64,000 bases of DNA from Streptomyces xanthophaeus (GTDB taxonomy: Bacteria > Actinomycetota > Actinomycetes > Streptomycetales > Streptomycetaceae), in contig NZ_CP076543.1 in the NCBI RefSeq assembly GCF_030440515.1, positions 7,293,001 through 7,357,000 of the forward strand, read 5' to 3'. The notes under the pieces were generated by a model. The model searched no databases. It had not been told where the DNA came from and was given only the letters and a program-made list of their open reading frames with translations. Below, piece by piece: positions 17,256 through 25,437 of the stretch (positions are counted from its first letter, which is position 1; the number at the start of each line of letters is the position of its first letter). Position numbers and translations under genes: made by a program.

Positions 17256-18541
17256 TGGGGTGCACCGCCCAGAACCCTGAGCGGCCCGAGGGCGAAGAGT
17301 CCGCCACCGACGCGGTGTTCTCCTCCCTGCTGGAGGACACCGCCGAAGAGCTCTACGAATCCGCCCCCTGCGGCTACCTGTCCACCCTGATGGACGGCAC
17401 CATCGCCAGGATCAACGGAACGCTCCTGGACTGGCTCGGCCTCACGCGCGAGGAAGTCGTGGGCCGGAGACGCTTCACCGACCTCCTCACGATCGGCGGC
17501 AAGCTCTACCACGAGACGCACTTCGCTCCGCTCCTGCGGATGCAGGGAAAGATCAGCGAGATAGCGCTGGAACTCAAGGCGCCGGGCGGCGGGCGTCTCC
17601 CGGTCCTGGTCACCTCCCTGGTGAAGACGAGCGGCGACGGCGAGCCGACGCTGGTCCGCACCACCATCTTCGACGCACGACAGCGCCGCGCCTACGAAGG
17701 CGAGTTGCTCCGCGAGCGTCAGCTGGCGGACGAAGCCCGCCGGCGGGCCGAAGCCGACAGGGAGCGGCTGCGTGAAGCACTCGCGGTGCTGCAGCAGAGC
17801 CTGCTCCCCGCTGCCCTGCCCGCGGTGCCCGGAATGGAAGCGGCCTCTTACTACCACACCGCCTCCGTCGACCGGCTGGGCGGAGACTTCTACGACCTGT
17901 TCCCGCTGGACGACAAGCGCTGGGCGTTCTTCCTCGGCGACGTCTGCGGCAAAGGTCCTCAGGCTGCCGCAGTGACCTCCCTGACCCGCTACACCCTGCG
18001 CGCCGCGGCCCTCCACGACTCCGACCCCGTAGCCGCGCTGTCCACCTTGAACACCGTGCTGCACGAGCGGTTCACCAACGGGGACCCGCGCTACTGCACC
18101 GCGATCTTCGGTGTGATGGAACCCGACCCCAGGACCGGAACGGTTGCCGTGCACCTGGCGTCCGGGGGCCATCCCCCCGCACTCGTCGTGCGTGCCGACG
18201 GCCGGGCCGAATACCTCCCCACCCCCGGCGGCCTGCTCATCGGAATCCTGCCCGATGCCCGCTTCACCCCTGCCGCGACCACGCTCGGCCCCGGCGACTG
18301 CCTCCTCCTCTACACCGACGGCCTCACCGAAGCCCGCGTCGGCACGAACCGCGAGCTCTACGGCGAAGACGCCCTGCGCACTTTCACCGCCGGTCTCGCC
18401 CCTGCAGGGGCACCTGAGCTGATCACCGCCCTCACCGGCCTCCTGGACGGCTTCGGTGAAGGCCTGGACGACGACACGGCTCTGCTCGCCCTCGGCGTGC
18501 CCCATCCCATCCCCGGTACGCGAGAGCACGATCTGACATGA
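17255..18541 (+). CDS. rsbP: RsbP-like PAS-SpoIIE (PP2C) serine phosphatase
   Basis: A 428-residue protein: PAS-like sensor (about 25-150), a coiled-coil linker rich in Arg and Glu (about 155-185), and a SpoIIE/PP2C domain with metal-binding GGDFYDLF and FLGDVCGKG. Predicted to dephosphorylate an RsbV-type antagonist, freeing it to bind an anti-sigma kinase and release a SigB-like factor. Start and stop overlap the neighbours (TGATG upstream, ATGA downstream), so the three proteins are probably made together. A haem or other ligand in the PAS domain cannot be judged from sequence. No RsbW kinase or sigma gene is in the window. Confidence 0.88.
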   Translation: MGCTAQNPERPEGEESATDAVFSSLLEDTAEELYESAPCGYLSTLMDGTIARINGTLLDWLGLTREEVVGRRRFTDLLTIGGKLYHETHFAPLLRMQGKISEIALELKAPGGGRLPVLVTSLVKTSGDGEPTLVRTTIFDARQRRAYEGELLRERQLADEARRRAEADRERLREALAVLQQSLLPAALPAVPGMEAASYYHTASVDRLGGDFYDLFPLDDKRWAFFLGDVCGKGPQAAAVTSLTRYTLRAAALHDSDPVAALSTLNTVLHERFTNGDPRYCTAIFGVMEPDPRTGTVAVHLASGGHPPALVVRADGRAEYLPTPGGLLIGILPDARFTPAATTLGPGDCLLLYTDGLTEARVGTNRELYGEDALRTFTAGLAPAGAPELITALTGLLDGFGEGLDDDTALLALGVPHPIPGTREHDLT

Positions 18542-18897
18542 GCGCCCTGACGATCACCGCCCGAGACGCCACCACCGGCCCCGTGCTGGAAATCGCCGGC
18601 GACCTCGACTACGACCAGGCCCCCCGCCTTCGACAGGCCGTGACAGAGCTCGGCCTGGAGCCAGGACAACGCCTCGTCCTGGACCTCTCCCGCATACAGT
18701 TCTGCGACTCCAGCGGCATCACCGCCCTCATCGTCGCCCGCAACCACGCTGTCGCGGCCCAGGCGGACATCGCCCTGGCGGCGGTCCCCGACAACACGAT
18801 CCGCATCCTGCGCATCGTCGGACTCGACCGGGTCTTCACCATCCACCCCGACGTCGGCACGGCCACAGCACACCGGCCGGCCACCAGAAGCCCCTGA
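18538..18897 (+). CDS. rsbV: STAS-domain anti-sigma factor antagonist (RsbV-like)
   Basis: A 119-residue single STAS domain with the phosphorylatable serine site FCDSSGITAL (S58/S59). The length is a little over the usual 110, owing to a Pro/Arg-rich tail. It overlaps the phosphatase gene by ATGA, so it is very likely that enzyme's substrate. In partner switching, the dephosphorylated form sequesters an anti-sigma kinase. The kinase must be encoded elsewhere. Confidence 0.9.
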   Translation: MSALTITARDATTGPVLEIAGDLDYDQAPRLRQAVTELGLEPGQRLVLDLSRIQFCDSSGITALIVARNHAVAAQADIALAAVPDNTIRILRIVGLDRVFTIHPDVGTATAHRPATRSP

Positions 18898-19047
18898 TGG
18901 CGCCGGTGCCGTAGGAGGTGCCCGTTCGGGACGGTGCGACCCGGCCGCCGAAACAGCGGAGGCAATTCGGCGGTGCCCGGCAACCTTTCCGGCTCCGGCG
19001 GCAACTGAGGGGTGAACAGCGCACCTCATCCCAAGGAGCCACCGCCC

Positions 19048-20484
19048 ATGTCCGCTTCCCCGCACCGCCGCCCGACCGGACGTCGAAGGCTCGCCCTGGC
19101 CGGAGCGGCCACCCTGCTCGCCGCCGGTCTGGGCGCCGTGCCGCTGGTCGTGAAGGCCGATGCCGTGGCACCCGCCGACCTCGCCCACGGCGTGCTGCCC
19201 GCCCGGGACGGCTGGGCCGCGAGCGGCTCGGGCACCACCGGCGGCAGTGCCGCGGACGCAGCTCACGTCTTCACCGTCTCCACCCGCGCCGAGCTGGTGA
19301 GAGCCCTGGCCGCGGGCCCGGCCGGCGCCCCGCGGATCGTCCGGGTCAAGGGCCTGATCGACGCCCGTACCGACGACAGCGGGAAGCCGCAGAGCTGCGC
19401 CGACCACGCCGCCGGTACCGGCTACTCGCTCGACTCCTACCTCAAGGCCTACGATCCCGCCGTCTGGGGCCGTGCCAAGGTGCCGTCCGGCGCCCAGGAG
19501 GACGCCCGCAGGGCGGCCCAGGCCAGGCAGGCCGCCCGCATGGTGTTCACCGTGCCGGCCCGTACCACGGTCATCGGCGTGCCCGGCACCGGAGCGGGCA
19601 TCACCGGCGGCAGCCTCGTGGTGAAGAACGCCGACAACGTGATCATCCGTAATCTGTCGCTCACCGACGTCCGGGACTGCTTCCCGCAGTGGGACCCGAC
19701 CGACGGCTCCACCGGCAACTGGAACTCCGCCTACGACGCCGTCAGCCTGCGCGGCGCCACCCATGTCTGGGTCGACCACAACAGCTTCTCCGACGACCCG
19801 CACCCGGACTCCGCCAACCCGGTCCGCTTCGGCCGTGAGTACCAGGTCCATGACGGCGCCCTCGACATCACCAACGCCTCCGACCTGGTCACCGTCGGAT
19901 ACAACACGTTCAGCAACCACGACAAGACCATGCTGATCGGCAGCAGCGACAAGGACACCGGACTGCGGGTGACGCTCCACCACAACGTCTTCCGGGGCAT
20001 CGTCCAGCGCGCCCCGCTCGCCCGTGTGGGCCGGATCCACCTGTACGACAACTACTACGACACCACGGCATCGGAGGGCTACGCGCACAGCTACAGCATC
20101 AACTCCCGTGCCGGCGCCCAGGTCGTCGCGCAGAACAACTACTGGAAACTCTCCTCCGACCGGAAGACCTCCCAGCTGCTCAGCGGCGACGGCACCGGAG
20201 CCGTCGCGGGCAGCGGCAACCTCGTCGGCGGCGCCCCCTTCGACCTGGTCGCCGCCCACAACGCCGCCGGCTCCGGGAAGAAGATCAAGACCACCGTCGA
20301 CTGGCGGCCCACCCTCACTGCCGGACTGGAACCCGCCGCCGGACTGCCGGCCGAGCTGGCGGCGAAGGCGGGCGCCGGAGTCCTCACCGAGACCGGCGCC
20401 AAGGCCGCTCCCGCCCCCTCCGGTCCGGCCGGCGGACCGGGCCGAAACCTCGCGGCGCCGAACACCGACGGCCGGACGGACTGA
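19048..20484 (+). CDS. secreted pectate lyase, polysaccharide lyase family 1
   Basis: A 478-residue precursor with a Tat-like signal peptide (RRRLALAGAATLLAAGLGAV near residues 13-32). It is followed by a right-handed beta-helix lyase: WVDHNSFSDD (Ca-binding region), DITNASDLVTVGYNTFSNHD, and the HHNVF...R..P segment with the catalytic Arg region. It cleaves polygalacturonate by beta-elimination outside the cell, consistent with a soil or plant-associated saprotroph. The ATG was chosen because AAGGAG is nine bases before it. Its stop overlaps a possible ATG of the sigma-factor gene. Confidence 0.9.
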   Translation: MSASPHRRPTGRRRLALAGAATLLAAGLGAVPLVVKADAVAPADLAHGVLPARDGWAASGSGTTGGSAADAAHVFTVSTRAELVRALAAGPAGAPRIVRVKGLIDARTDDSGKPQSCADHAAGTGYSLDSYLKAYDPAVWGRAKVPSGAQEDARRAAQARQAARMVFTVPARTTVIGVPGTGAGITGGSLVVKNADNVIIRNLSLTDVRDCFPQWDPTDGSTGNWNSAYDAVSLRGATHVWVDHNSFSDDPHPDSANPVRFGREYQVHDGALDITNASDLVTVGYNTFSNHDKTMLIGSSDKDTGLRVTLHHNVFRGIVQRAPLARVGRIHLYDNYYDTTASEGYAHSYSINSRAGAQVVAQNNYWKLSSDRKTSQLLSGDGTGAVAGSGNLVGGAPFDLVAAHNAAGSGKKIKTTVDWRPTLTAGLEPAAGLPAELAAKAGAGVLTETGAKAAPAPSGPAGGPGRNLAAPNTDGRTD

Positions 20485-20609
20485 TGGGCGTCACCGTGCC
20501 GACCAGGCCCCGGCGAACCGAAGCGTCCGAACGAACGCCCGAATGGACTGCTACGCTCCGGCAGCTGTCCGAGAACGCCCCCGCCGCACCGAGAGGCCGT
20601 ACCGAGGCC

Positions 20610-21137
20610 ATGGCCGAAGACGAGGCGGCCGCGGAGTTCCACGCGTTCTTCGAACGCCACCACGCCGAACTCTCCCGCCTGGCCTACCTGCTGACCGGAG
20701 AGGCGGACGACGCCGACGACCTTGCCGCGGACGCGATGGTCGCGCTCTGGCACCGCTGGGACAGGGCCCGCCGTGCCGACTCCGCGGCTGCCTACGCCCG
20801 CGGGATCGTCGCCAACCTCGCCCGCGGCCGGATCCGGAGCACGGTACGCGAGCGGCGGCGCGTCCTGCTGTTCTGGTCGCACCGCCCGGAGCGGACCGAC
20901 GGCCCGGACCTGGCCGCCGTCATGGACGTACGGGCCGCACTGGACATGCTGCCGTTCCGCAAACGCGCCTGCGTGGTACTGCGCTACGCCTTCGACCTCT
21001 CGGAGAAGGACACCGCGGCGGCACTCGGGATATCGGTGGGTACGGTGAAGAGCCAGACCTCGAAGGGGGCGGCGGAACTGCAGCGGCTGCTCGGCACCAG
21101 GGCCGCCGGCGAACTGGTGGGAAGGGGAAGCCGGTGA
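20610..21137 (+). CDS. ECF RNA polymerase sigma factor, SigE-like family
   Basis: From this ATG the protein has about 175 residues: sigma region 2 (FFERHHAELSRLAYLLTGEA, then DLAADAMVALWHRWDRAR) and region 4 (MLPFRKRACVVLRYAFDLSE, then ALGISVGTVKSQTSKG). This matches the SigE-family of Streptomyces ECF-like factors. An earlier in-frame ATG at 20484 overlaps the pectate lyase stop and would add 42 residues of unlike composition, so both starts are possible. The following gene overlaps by GTGA and encodes a membrane protein, the usual place for a cognate regulator. Confidence 0.85.
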   Translation: MAEDEAAAEFHAFFERHHAELSRLAYLLTGEADDADDLAADAMVALWHRWDRARRADSAAAYARGIVANLARGRIRSTVRERRRVLLFWSHRPERTDGPDLAAVMDVRAALDMLPFRKRACVVLRYAFDLSEKDTAAALGISVGTVKSQTSKGAAELQRLLGTRAAGELVGRGSR

Positions 21138-21841
21138 CCGACGAACTGCGCGGCCTGCTGCGCGAGAGCACCGGAGCCCACCTGCCCGACCGGGCCCGCA
21201 TGCTGGCCCGGGTCGAGCGCGGCATGGCCGGTCCTGGTACCGCCCGCCGGTCGCGGGACCGCGAGCGCACCCGCGCCCTGTCCTGGCCGAAGATCGCCCT
21301 CGCGACCCTGGCCACCGCCGCAACCCTGACGGCGAGCGCCCTCACGGTGGTCGCCGCCGTGCACGACCCGGACCCGCCCCGGAACCCGTCCGCCGCCGCC
21401 CCGTCCGCCGCCGGCCGAGCGGTGCCACCGACGGCCGCGGGCAGCCGGACCGAGGACGGTCCCCTGTGGGCCGACGGCTCCGTCGACCCCCACAGCAACG
21501 CCTACTGGGCACAGAGCAACGTCACCCTCAAGGCGGGGAAGCCGCTCACCGCGCTCGTCGTCGAGCTGCGCATCGCTCTCACGGAGGGGGTGAAGGACAC
21601 CGGTAGCTGGCGGACCCGCCCCGCCGCGGACTTCGACCTCTCCGCCCGCCGGGAAGGTGGCTTCCTCGTCTACCGGTGGACCCTCAAACCCGGCAGGACC
21701 GTCCCGCCCGGCGAGCACGTCTTCGCCGGCCAGTACGACCACGCCGCCGGCGGACGCGACGCGAAGGACGACACGTACCGGATCGAGGCCACTGCCGACA
21801 CCGCGAAGAGCGGCGCCGCCGTATGGGGCGGGTTCGCGTAA
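21134..21841 (+). CDS. single-pass membrane protein, candidate regulator of the upstream sigma factor
   Basis: A 235-residue protein with a cytosolic N-terminus of about 45 residues (MTDELRGLLRESTGAHLPDR), one membrane helix (about 55-76), a Pro/Ala-rich linker and an extracytoplasmic domain. The outer domain (YWAQSNVTLKAGKPLTALVV to the end) looks like a compact beta-sheet unit. Translation is coupled to the sigma gene by GTGA. Topology and position suggest an anti-sigma or sigma-linked sensor, but there is no zinc-binding anti-sigma motif, so the role is inference. No family assigned. Confidence 0.7.
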   Translation: MTDELRGLLRESTGAHLPDRARMLARVERGMAGPGTARRSRDRERTRALSWPKIALATLATAATLTASALTVVAAVHDPDPPRNPSAAAPSAAGRAVPPTAAGSRTEDGPLWADGSVDPHSNAYWAQSNVTLKAGKPLTALVVELRIALTEGVKDTGSWRTRPAADFDLSARREGGFLVYRWTLKPGRTVPPGEHVFAGQYDHAAGGRDAKDDTYRIEATADTAKSGAAVWGGFA

Positions 21842-22170
21842 GCCACCTGTGCGGAGGCGGTGGCCGGCATGGGTGGGCAGGAACGAGGCGGGCACGCGAG
21901 CGATGACGCCACCCTCTTCATGATCGAATGGCGCGGGGGCGCCGCCGACCCCTCGCGGTTTTCGACCGAACGCCTCGAAGCTGGGGAGTCCGGCGGTCCT
22001 CTCCGGCGCCTCCGCCGGGAAATACCTGGTCACAACGGCTATTGCCCATCGAATGGGCGTACAGTCGAAGGACCGGAAGTACTTCGAGCACCCGCTTCAC
22101 GCAGGTGTCATTTCCGGCGATCGCCTAAAAACCGGGCTGCCGACGGGCAGTCCGGGGGCAGGTCCGCACC
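21842..22170. other. intergenic region with an inverted repeat at 22044-22058
   Basis: No gene is supported. GCCCAT-CGA-ATGGGC (22044-22058) is a perfect 6-bp inverted repeat about 110 bases before the next start and could be an operator. No clear terminator for the upstream operon was found. Confidence 0.4.
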
Positions 22171-22746
22171 ATGACCACCACCCTCGACCGGACCGCGCCC
22201 CGCGATCTCGCAGCAGAGTTCCCGGCACGCTTGTCCCTCACCCCGAAGACCACCCTCGCAGGTCAGCTGGACGGTGCCTGGTGGCCCCGCTCGCGTGACC
22301 TCGAAGCCGAGCTCCCCGCTCTCGCCGCCGCTCTGGAGGAACCGTGGGGGCGCGTCACCCGCGTCACGGTGAATCCCACCCGCTGGCCGGTCGTCCCGCG
22401 CACGGTCGCCGTGGCCGGGCATGTGCTGCATGTGGGCTGGTTCACCGAGCAGGACCCCGACAAGCTGATCCTGCTCTCCTACACCGTCGGCCGCTGGGAC
22501 CTCCTGGTGATCCCGCCCGAGACCGAGCCGGCGGCCGCGGCCCGGCTGATGGCCGCCGCCGCGATCCCGGGCAGCGTCCTGACCGCGGGCGTTCTGATGG
22601 CCAACGAGAACGTCATCGGGCGCGGCATCCGGGACACCCGCCGCCGGGAAGCCGCCTGGGAGGGCGAGGGAGGGGCCTGCATGTCCCCCTTCGGGGAGCC
22701 GATGGGACGAAGTGCCCTGCCGCGGTCCGGGAACGGCTGGAGGTGA
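22171..22746 (+). CDS. DUF5994-family protein
   Basis: A 191-residue protein recognisable as DUF5994 from KTTLAGQLDGAWWPRSRDLE and the later LILLSYTVGRWDLLVIPP. Family members are abundant in streptomycetes and have no known function. The last 30 residues (after ENVIGRGIRDTRRREA) are a non-conserved tail. No signal or membrane segment. Its stop overlaps the next start by GTGA. Confidence 0.8.
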   Translation: MTTTLDRTAPRDLAAEFPARLSLTPKTTLAGQLDGAWWPRSRDLEAELPALAAALEEPWGRVTRVTVNPTRWPVVPRTVAVAGHVLHVGWFTEQDPDKLILLSYTVGRWDLLVIPPETEPAAAARLMAAAAIPGSVLTAGVLMANENVIGRGIRDTRRREAAWEGEGGACMSPFGEPMGRSALPRSGNGWR

Positions 22747-22940
22747 GCTCCGTGGAGACCGTCGTCCTCATCGCAGTGATCATCCTGATGATCGGCGTCG
22801 CAATGCGCTGGATCCAGGTGCTGAACGCCCGGAACGACGCGCAGATCGAGGCCTACCGCTTCAGTGACCCCCGGCCGAGGCCTCCCGGCCTGCCGGACGA
22901 CACCGGTCGTCGAGCCCACCACCCGGGTGCCGACCGGTGA
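22743..22940 (+). CDS. small single-pass membrane protein
   Basis: A 65-residue protein with one N-terminal membrane helix (about 4-22: VETVVLIAVIILMIGVAM) and a polar, Pro/Arg/His-rich cytosolic tail. The GTG overlaps the DUF5994 stop and CTGGAGG lies just upstream, so translation looks real and coupled. No homolog family recognised. Confidence 0.6.
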   Translation: MSSVETVVLIAVIILMIGVAMRWIQVLNARNDAQIEAYRFSDPRPRPPGLPDDTGRRAHHPGADR

Positions 22941-23031
22941 GGAACGGATCTTCCTCCGACCGGGGGCAGCGGCGGGGCGCCCCGGCGCCCCGACCCGCCG
23001 GCCTCCTCACCCCCCTCAACGGCAACACCCG

Positions 23032-23043
23032 CCTACGCGTAGG
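23032..23043. promoter_or_regulatory. perfect 12-bp palindrome CCTACGCGTAGG
   Basis: It lies about 100 bases upstream of a small winged-helix-like gene. As an isolated perfect palindrome in a gap with no other structure, it is a candidate operator, possibly autoregulatory. There is no experimental support. Confidence 0.35.
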
Positions 23044-23141
23044 ACCCCCGCCGGCACCGGCGCACACTCCGACGAGATCGGAGAAGCCCCGACCGGACCC
23101 GGAGCCCACCCCACCCCCCCCACACACGAAAGGGCGCGGTC

Positions 23142-23414
23142 ATGGCCACACTGCGCGAACGCAAGACCTACCGCGACCAGGTGCTCCGGGTCCTGTACGA
23201 AGCCGTCGAAGGCAACCGCCTCCTCGGCATCACCGGAGCACAGCTACGGCGCGACCTCCACGTACCGGAAGAGGACCTGGCCGCCGCCTGCACCTACCTG
23301 GCGGGCGAAGGGCTGATCACCGTCGACTGGGAACCCGGCAACACTCCCTCGATGGTCACCCTCACCCATGAGGGAATCCGGCACATGGAAGCCGATGAGG
23401 AAGAGCACGGCTGA
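23142..23414 (+). CDS. small winged-helix-like protein
   Basis: A 90-residue protein whose pattern (LRVLYEAVEGNRLLGITGAQ, then LHVPEEDLAAACTYLAGEGL and VTLTHEGIRHME) fits a winged helix-turn-helix with a C-terminal wing and helix. Likely a small DNA-binding regulator. GAAAGG is placed upstream of the ATG. It stands alone and converges with the HTTM membrane gene. Confidence 0.7.
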   Translation: MATLRERKTYRDQVLRVLYEAVEGNRLLGITGAQLRRDLHVPEEDLAAACTYLAGEGLITVDWEPGNTPSMVTLTHEGIRHMEADEEEHG

Positions 23415-23420
23415 ATCCCC

Positions 23421-24593
23421 TCACACACGTGAGGGATGCTTCGAGCTGGGTTCGCCGGGCCTGCCCTGCGGAGGTACCGATACGGATCCCGCCGCTCGGC
23501 CGGGTGCCGGCCGCCACATCCCCGTGCGCCGTGCTGCGCGTCGCCACAGGCGAGGCAGGAACGCGTAGAAGCGGTCGGGAAGGAACACGGCGTCCGCAAT
23601 GATCATCGCGCCGGAGAAGAGAGGCAGTCCCAGGAGCACCGCGATGCCGATGTGCATGCACAGCAGCACGGTCAGCACGGGGTACTTGAGCCGGCCGAAA
23701 AGTACGAAGGGGAAGGCGACCTGCAAGAGCACCGTCACGTAACTGGCGACCGCGATCACCATCGGGTACCCGTCCACGAGGTGGGAGAGCGCGGGCCAGG
23801 GCTGGAAAAGTTCGAGGTTCAGCGCGTAGTGGAGAGCGGTGCCGCCGCCCCACGTCGGGCCCTGGACCTTGTACAGGCCGGCCGATCCGTAGAGGAAGCA
23901 GACCTGTGCCGCGATGACGAGCATGCCGCAGTTGTGCACCACCGTCGTCAAGGTGTCACGGGCATCGTGCAGTTGCTGCGCGGAGAAGCTCCTCACCGGT
24001 TCCGGTGCGTCGCCCGCACGGGCTGCCTCGAGCCGGTTCCTGCGAGCGTCCAGGGACCAGCGCCGACCGCACGCGGTGAGGACGAGGTAGAGGGCCATCA
24101 GCAGGATCAGGTTGTCGCCCCCGTCCGTCATGAAGATCGATCTGGCATGGAACGAGGTCACCACGACGGCGAAGAGGACGGACATGGCCCGGGTCCGCCA
24201 GCCCAGCATGAACAGCGCGGACGTGACGAGGGCCGTTACGTAACAGAGTTCGAAGTAGGCGCGGCTGTCGGACAGGATCAGGAGGCTGTTCCAGCCCGTC
24301 TGGTCGAAGAGCTGTTGTGCCAGCGCCGGTGTCCAGGGGGAGCCGGGGCCCCAGATCTCGTCCCGGTGCGGGAACTCGCGCAGCAGGAAGACCAGGTAGA
24401 GCAGCCCGTAGCCGATGCGCAGAACCGAGGCGGCGTACAGGGAGACCGGCCGGTCGGTGAGAAGCGCCCACAGAGCGCCGATCCGGTCGAGGAGCCACTG
24501 GTGGGCCGTGCCGGCGGCCGAAGTCTCCTGGACCGCAGACCGGTGCAGGGTGGCCGCCGTGGAAGGGGGCTGGGGGATCTGTTCACTTCCCAT
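23421..24593 (-). CDS. HTTM-domain integral membrane protein (vitamin K carboxylase-like)
   Basis: A 390-residue protein with about eight to ten membrane segments. It matches the HTTM domain shared with vitamin K-dependent gamma-carboxylase: LRIGYGLLYLVFLLREFPHR, FHARSIFMTDGGDNLILLMA and YGSAGLYKVQGPTWGGGTAL. The lysine in LYKVQG sits in the most conserved block of the family. Enzymatic activity is not established for the bacterial members. GGAAGGTGA precedes the ATG, and the gene overlaps the upstream DUF5819 gene by 11 bases. The pair is recurrent in streptomycetes. Confidence 0.83.
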   Translation of the reverse strand: MGSEQIPQPPSTAATLHRSAVQETSAAGTAHQWLLDRIGALWALLTDRPVSLYAASVLRIGYGLLYLVFLLREFPHRDEIWGPGSPWTPALAQQLFDQTGWNSLLILSDSRAYFELCYVTALVTSALFMLGWRTRAMSVLFAVVVTSFHARSIFMTDGGDNLILLMALYLVLTACGRRWSLDARRNRLEAARAGDAPEPVRSFSAQQLHDARDTLTTVVHNCGMLVIAAQVCFLYGSAGLYKVQGPTWGGGTALHYALNLELFQPWPALSHLVDGYPMVIAVASYVTVLLQVAFPFVLFGRLKYPVLTVLLCMHIGIAVLLGLPLFSGAMIIADAVFLPDRFYAFLPRLWRRAARRTGMWRPAPGRAAGSVSVPPQGRPGEPSSKHPSRV

Positions 24594-25326
24594 GGGAGTT
24601 CACCTTCCACCAGGGCAGGAGCCGGTCCTCGGTGGGTGCCGGCGGGCGGTTCCCGGCCGCTGCGCCGGGCGCAGCCACGGGCAGAGTGACGACCCGGAGC
24701 TGAATGAAGTCGAAAGCACCGCCGTCGTTGTGGGCGGCGACGCGGTCCGCGGCGATGTTGCGCAGGTACGTCTGCAGCATCACGGCGCGTTCCGAGCGTG
24801 CCGTGTCGCTTCCGCCGTGTGTCTCGACATAGGAGGTCCAGGCGCGGCGCAGAAGGTTCTGGGACGTATGGCTCGGAAACAGATTGTGGTCGACCGCGGA
24901 ATGGTCGACGGCAGCCAGGTCGAGCCAGGGGGTCACCTGCACCGATCCCTCGGAGTCGGTGTGCGCGGTTCTCGCCAGGATTTTTCGGTTGAAGGAGTCG
25001 GGGTCCGGGGCGAAGAGCCGCCAGTTCTGTTCGAAGAGCGGGTACACCCATCCGTTGACCTGCGAGCTGTAACGCTTCGATACGGGGTTGGCGGGGGCCA
25101 CATGAAGGAATACCAGGACGACGTGGACCAGTGTCGTCACCAGGCAGAGGGCCACGGCGGTGCGCAGCCCGGCTTTCACTGCGCGAACTCTTATGGGCGG
25201 CTTGCCCGGCATGGCCGCTACGTCATGACGCTGTTGGGGTACCGGACCGGAATCGGAGTGATGAAGCTCCTTCACGCCCGCCGATTCAATTCCGCTCGAC
25301 ACCGCGGCCCACCCGGTCTTTCTCAT
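24583..25326 (-). CDS. DUF5819-family membrane protein, partner of the HTTM protein
   Basis: About 247 residues with one N-terminal membrane helix (VALCLVTTLVHVVLVFLHVA) and a large outer domain. The domain contains the DUF5819 signature VYPLFEQNWRLFAPDPDSFN and a second block LLRRAWTSYVETHGG. An earlier in-frame ATG (25407) would lie within a terminator hairpin for the next gene, so I rejected it; a later one (25212) is also possible. The overlap with the HTTM gene implies a common complex at the membrane. Function is unknown; family-based guess only. Confidence 0.75.
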   Translation of the reverse strand: MRKTGWAAVSSGIESAGVKELHHSDSGPVPQQRHDVAAMPGKPPIRVRAVKAGLRTAVALCLVTTLVHVVLVFLHVAPANPVSKRYSSQVNGWVYPLFEQNWRLFAPDPDSFNRKILARTAHTDSEGSVQVTPWLDLAAVDHSAVDHNLFPSHTSQNLLRRAWTSYVETHGGSDTARSERAVMLQTYLRNIAADRVAAHNDGGAFDFIQLRVVTLPVAAPGAAAGNRPPAPTEDRLLPWWKVNSHGK

Positions 25327-25365
25327 GTCTGCTGTCTGCCTGAGGTCTCTGCGACTCTCACCTGC

Positions 25366-25402
25366 GGCGCGCGGCGGATCCGATGAGATCCCGCCGCGCG
25401 CC
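25366..25402 (-). terminator. terminator of the DUF3494 gene
   Basis: GGCGCGCGGCGGATC pairs with GATC-CCGCCGCGCGCC (one bulged C) around CGATGA, giving a stem of roughly 15 bp. It lies 36 bases past the DUF3494 stop and separates that gene from the DUF5819/HTTM pair. Confidence 0.8.
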
Positions 25403-25437
25403 GTCATCCGATGAACGGGCTTCGTGCAGCCTGCTGC

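Noticed and set aside
25327..25407. Longer N-terminus for the DUF5819 protein starting at 25407
   Set aside because: The extra codons would be formed by the terminator hairpin of the neighbouring gene.
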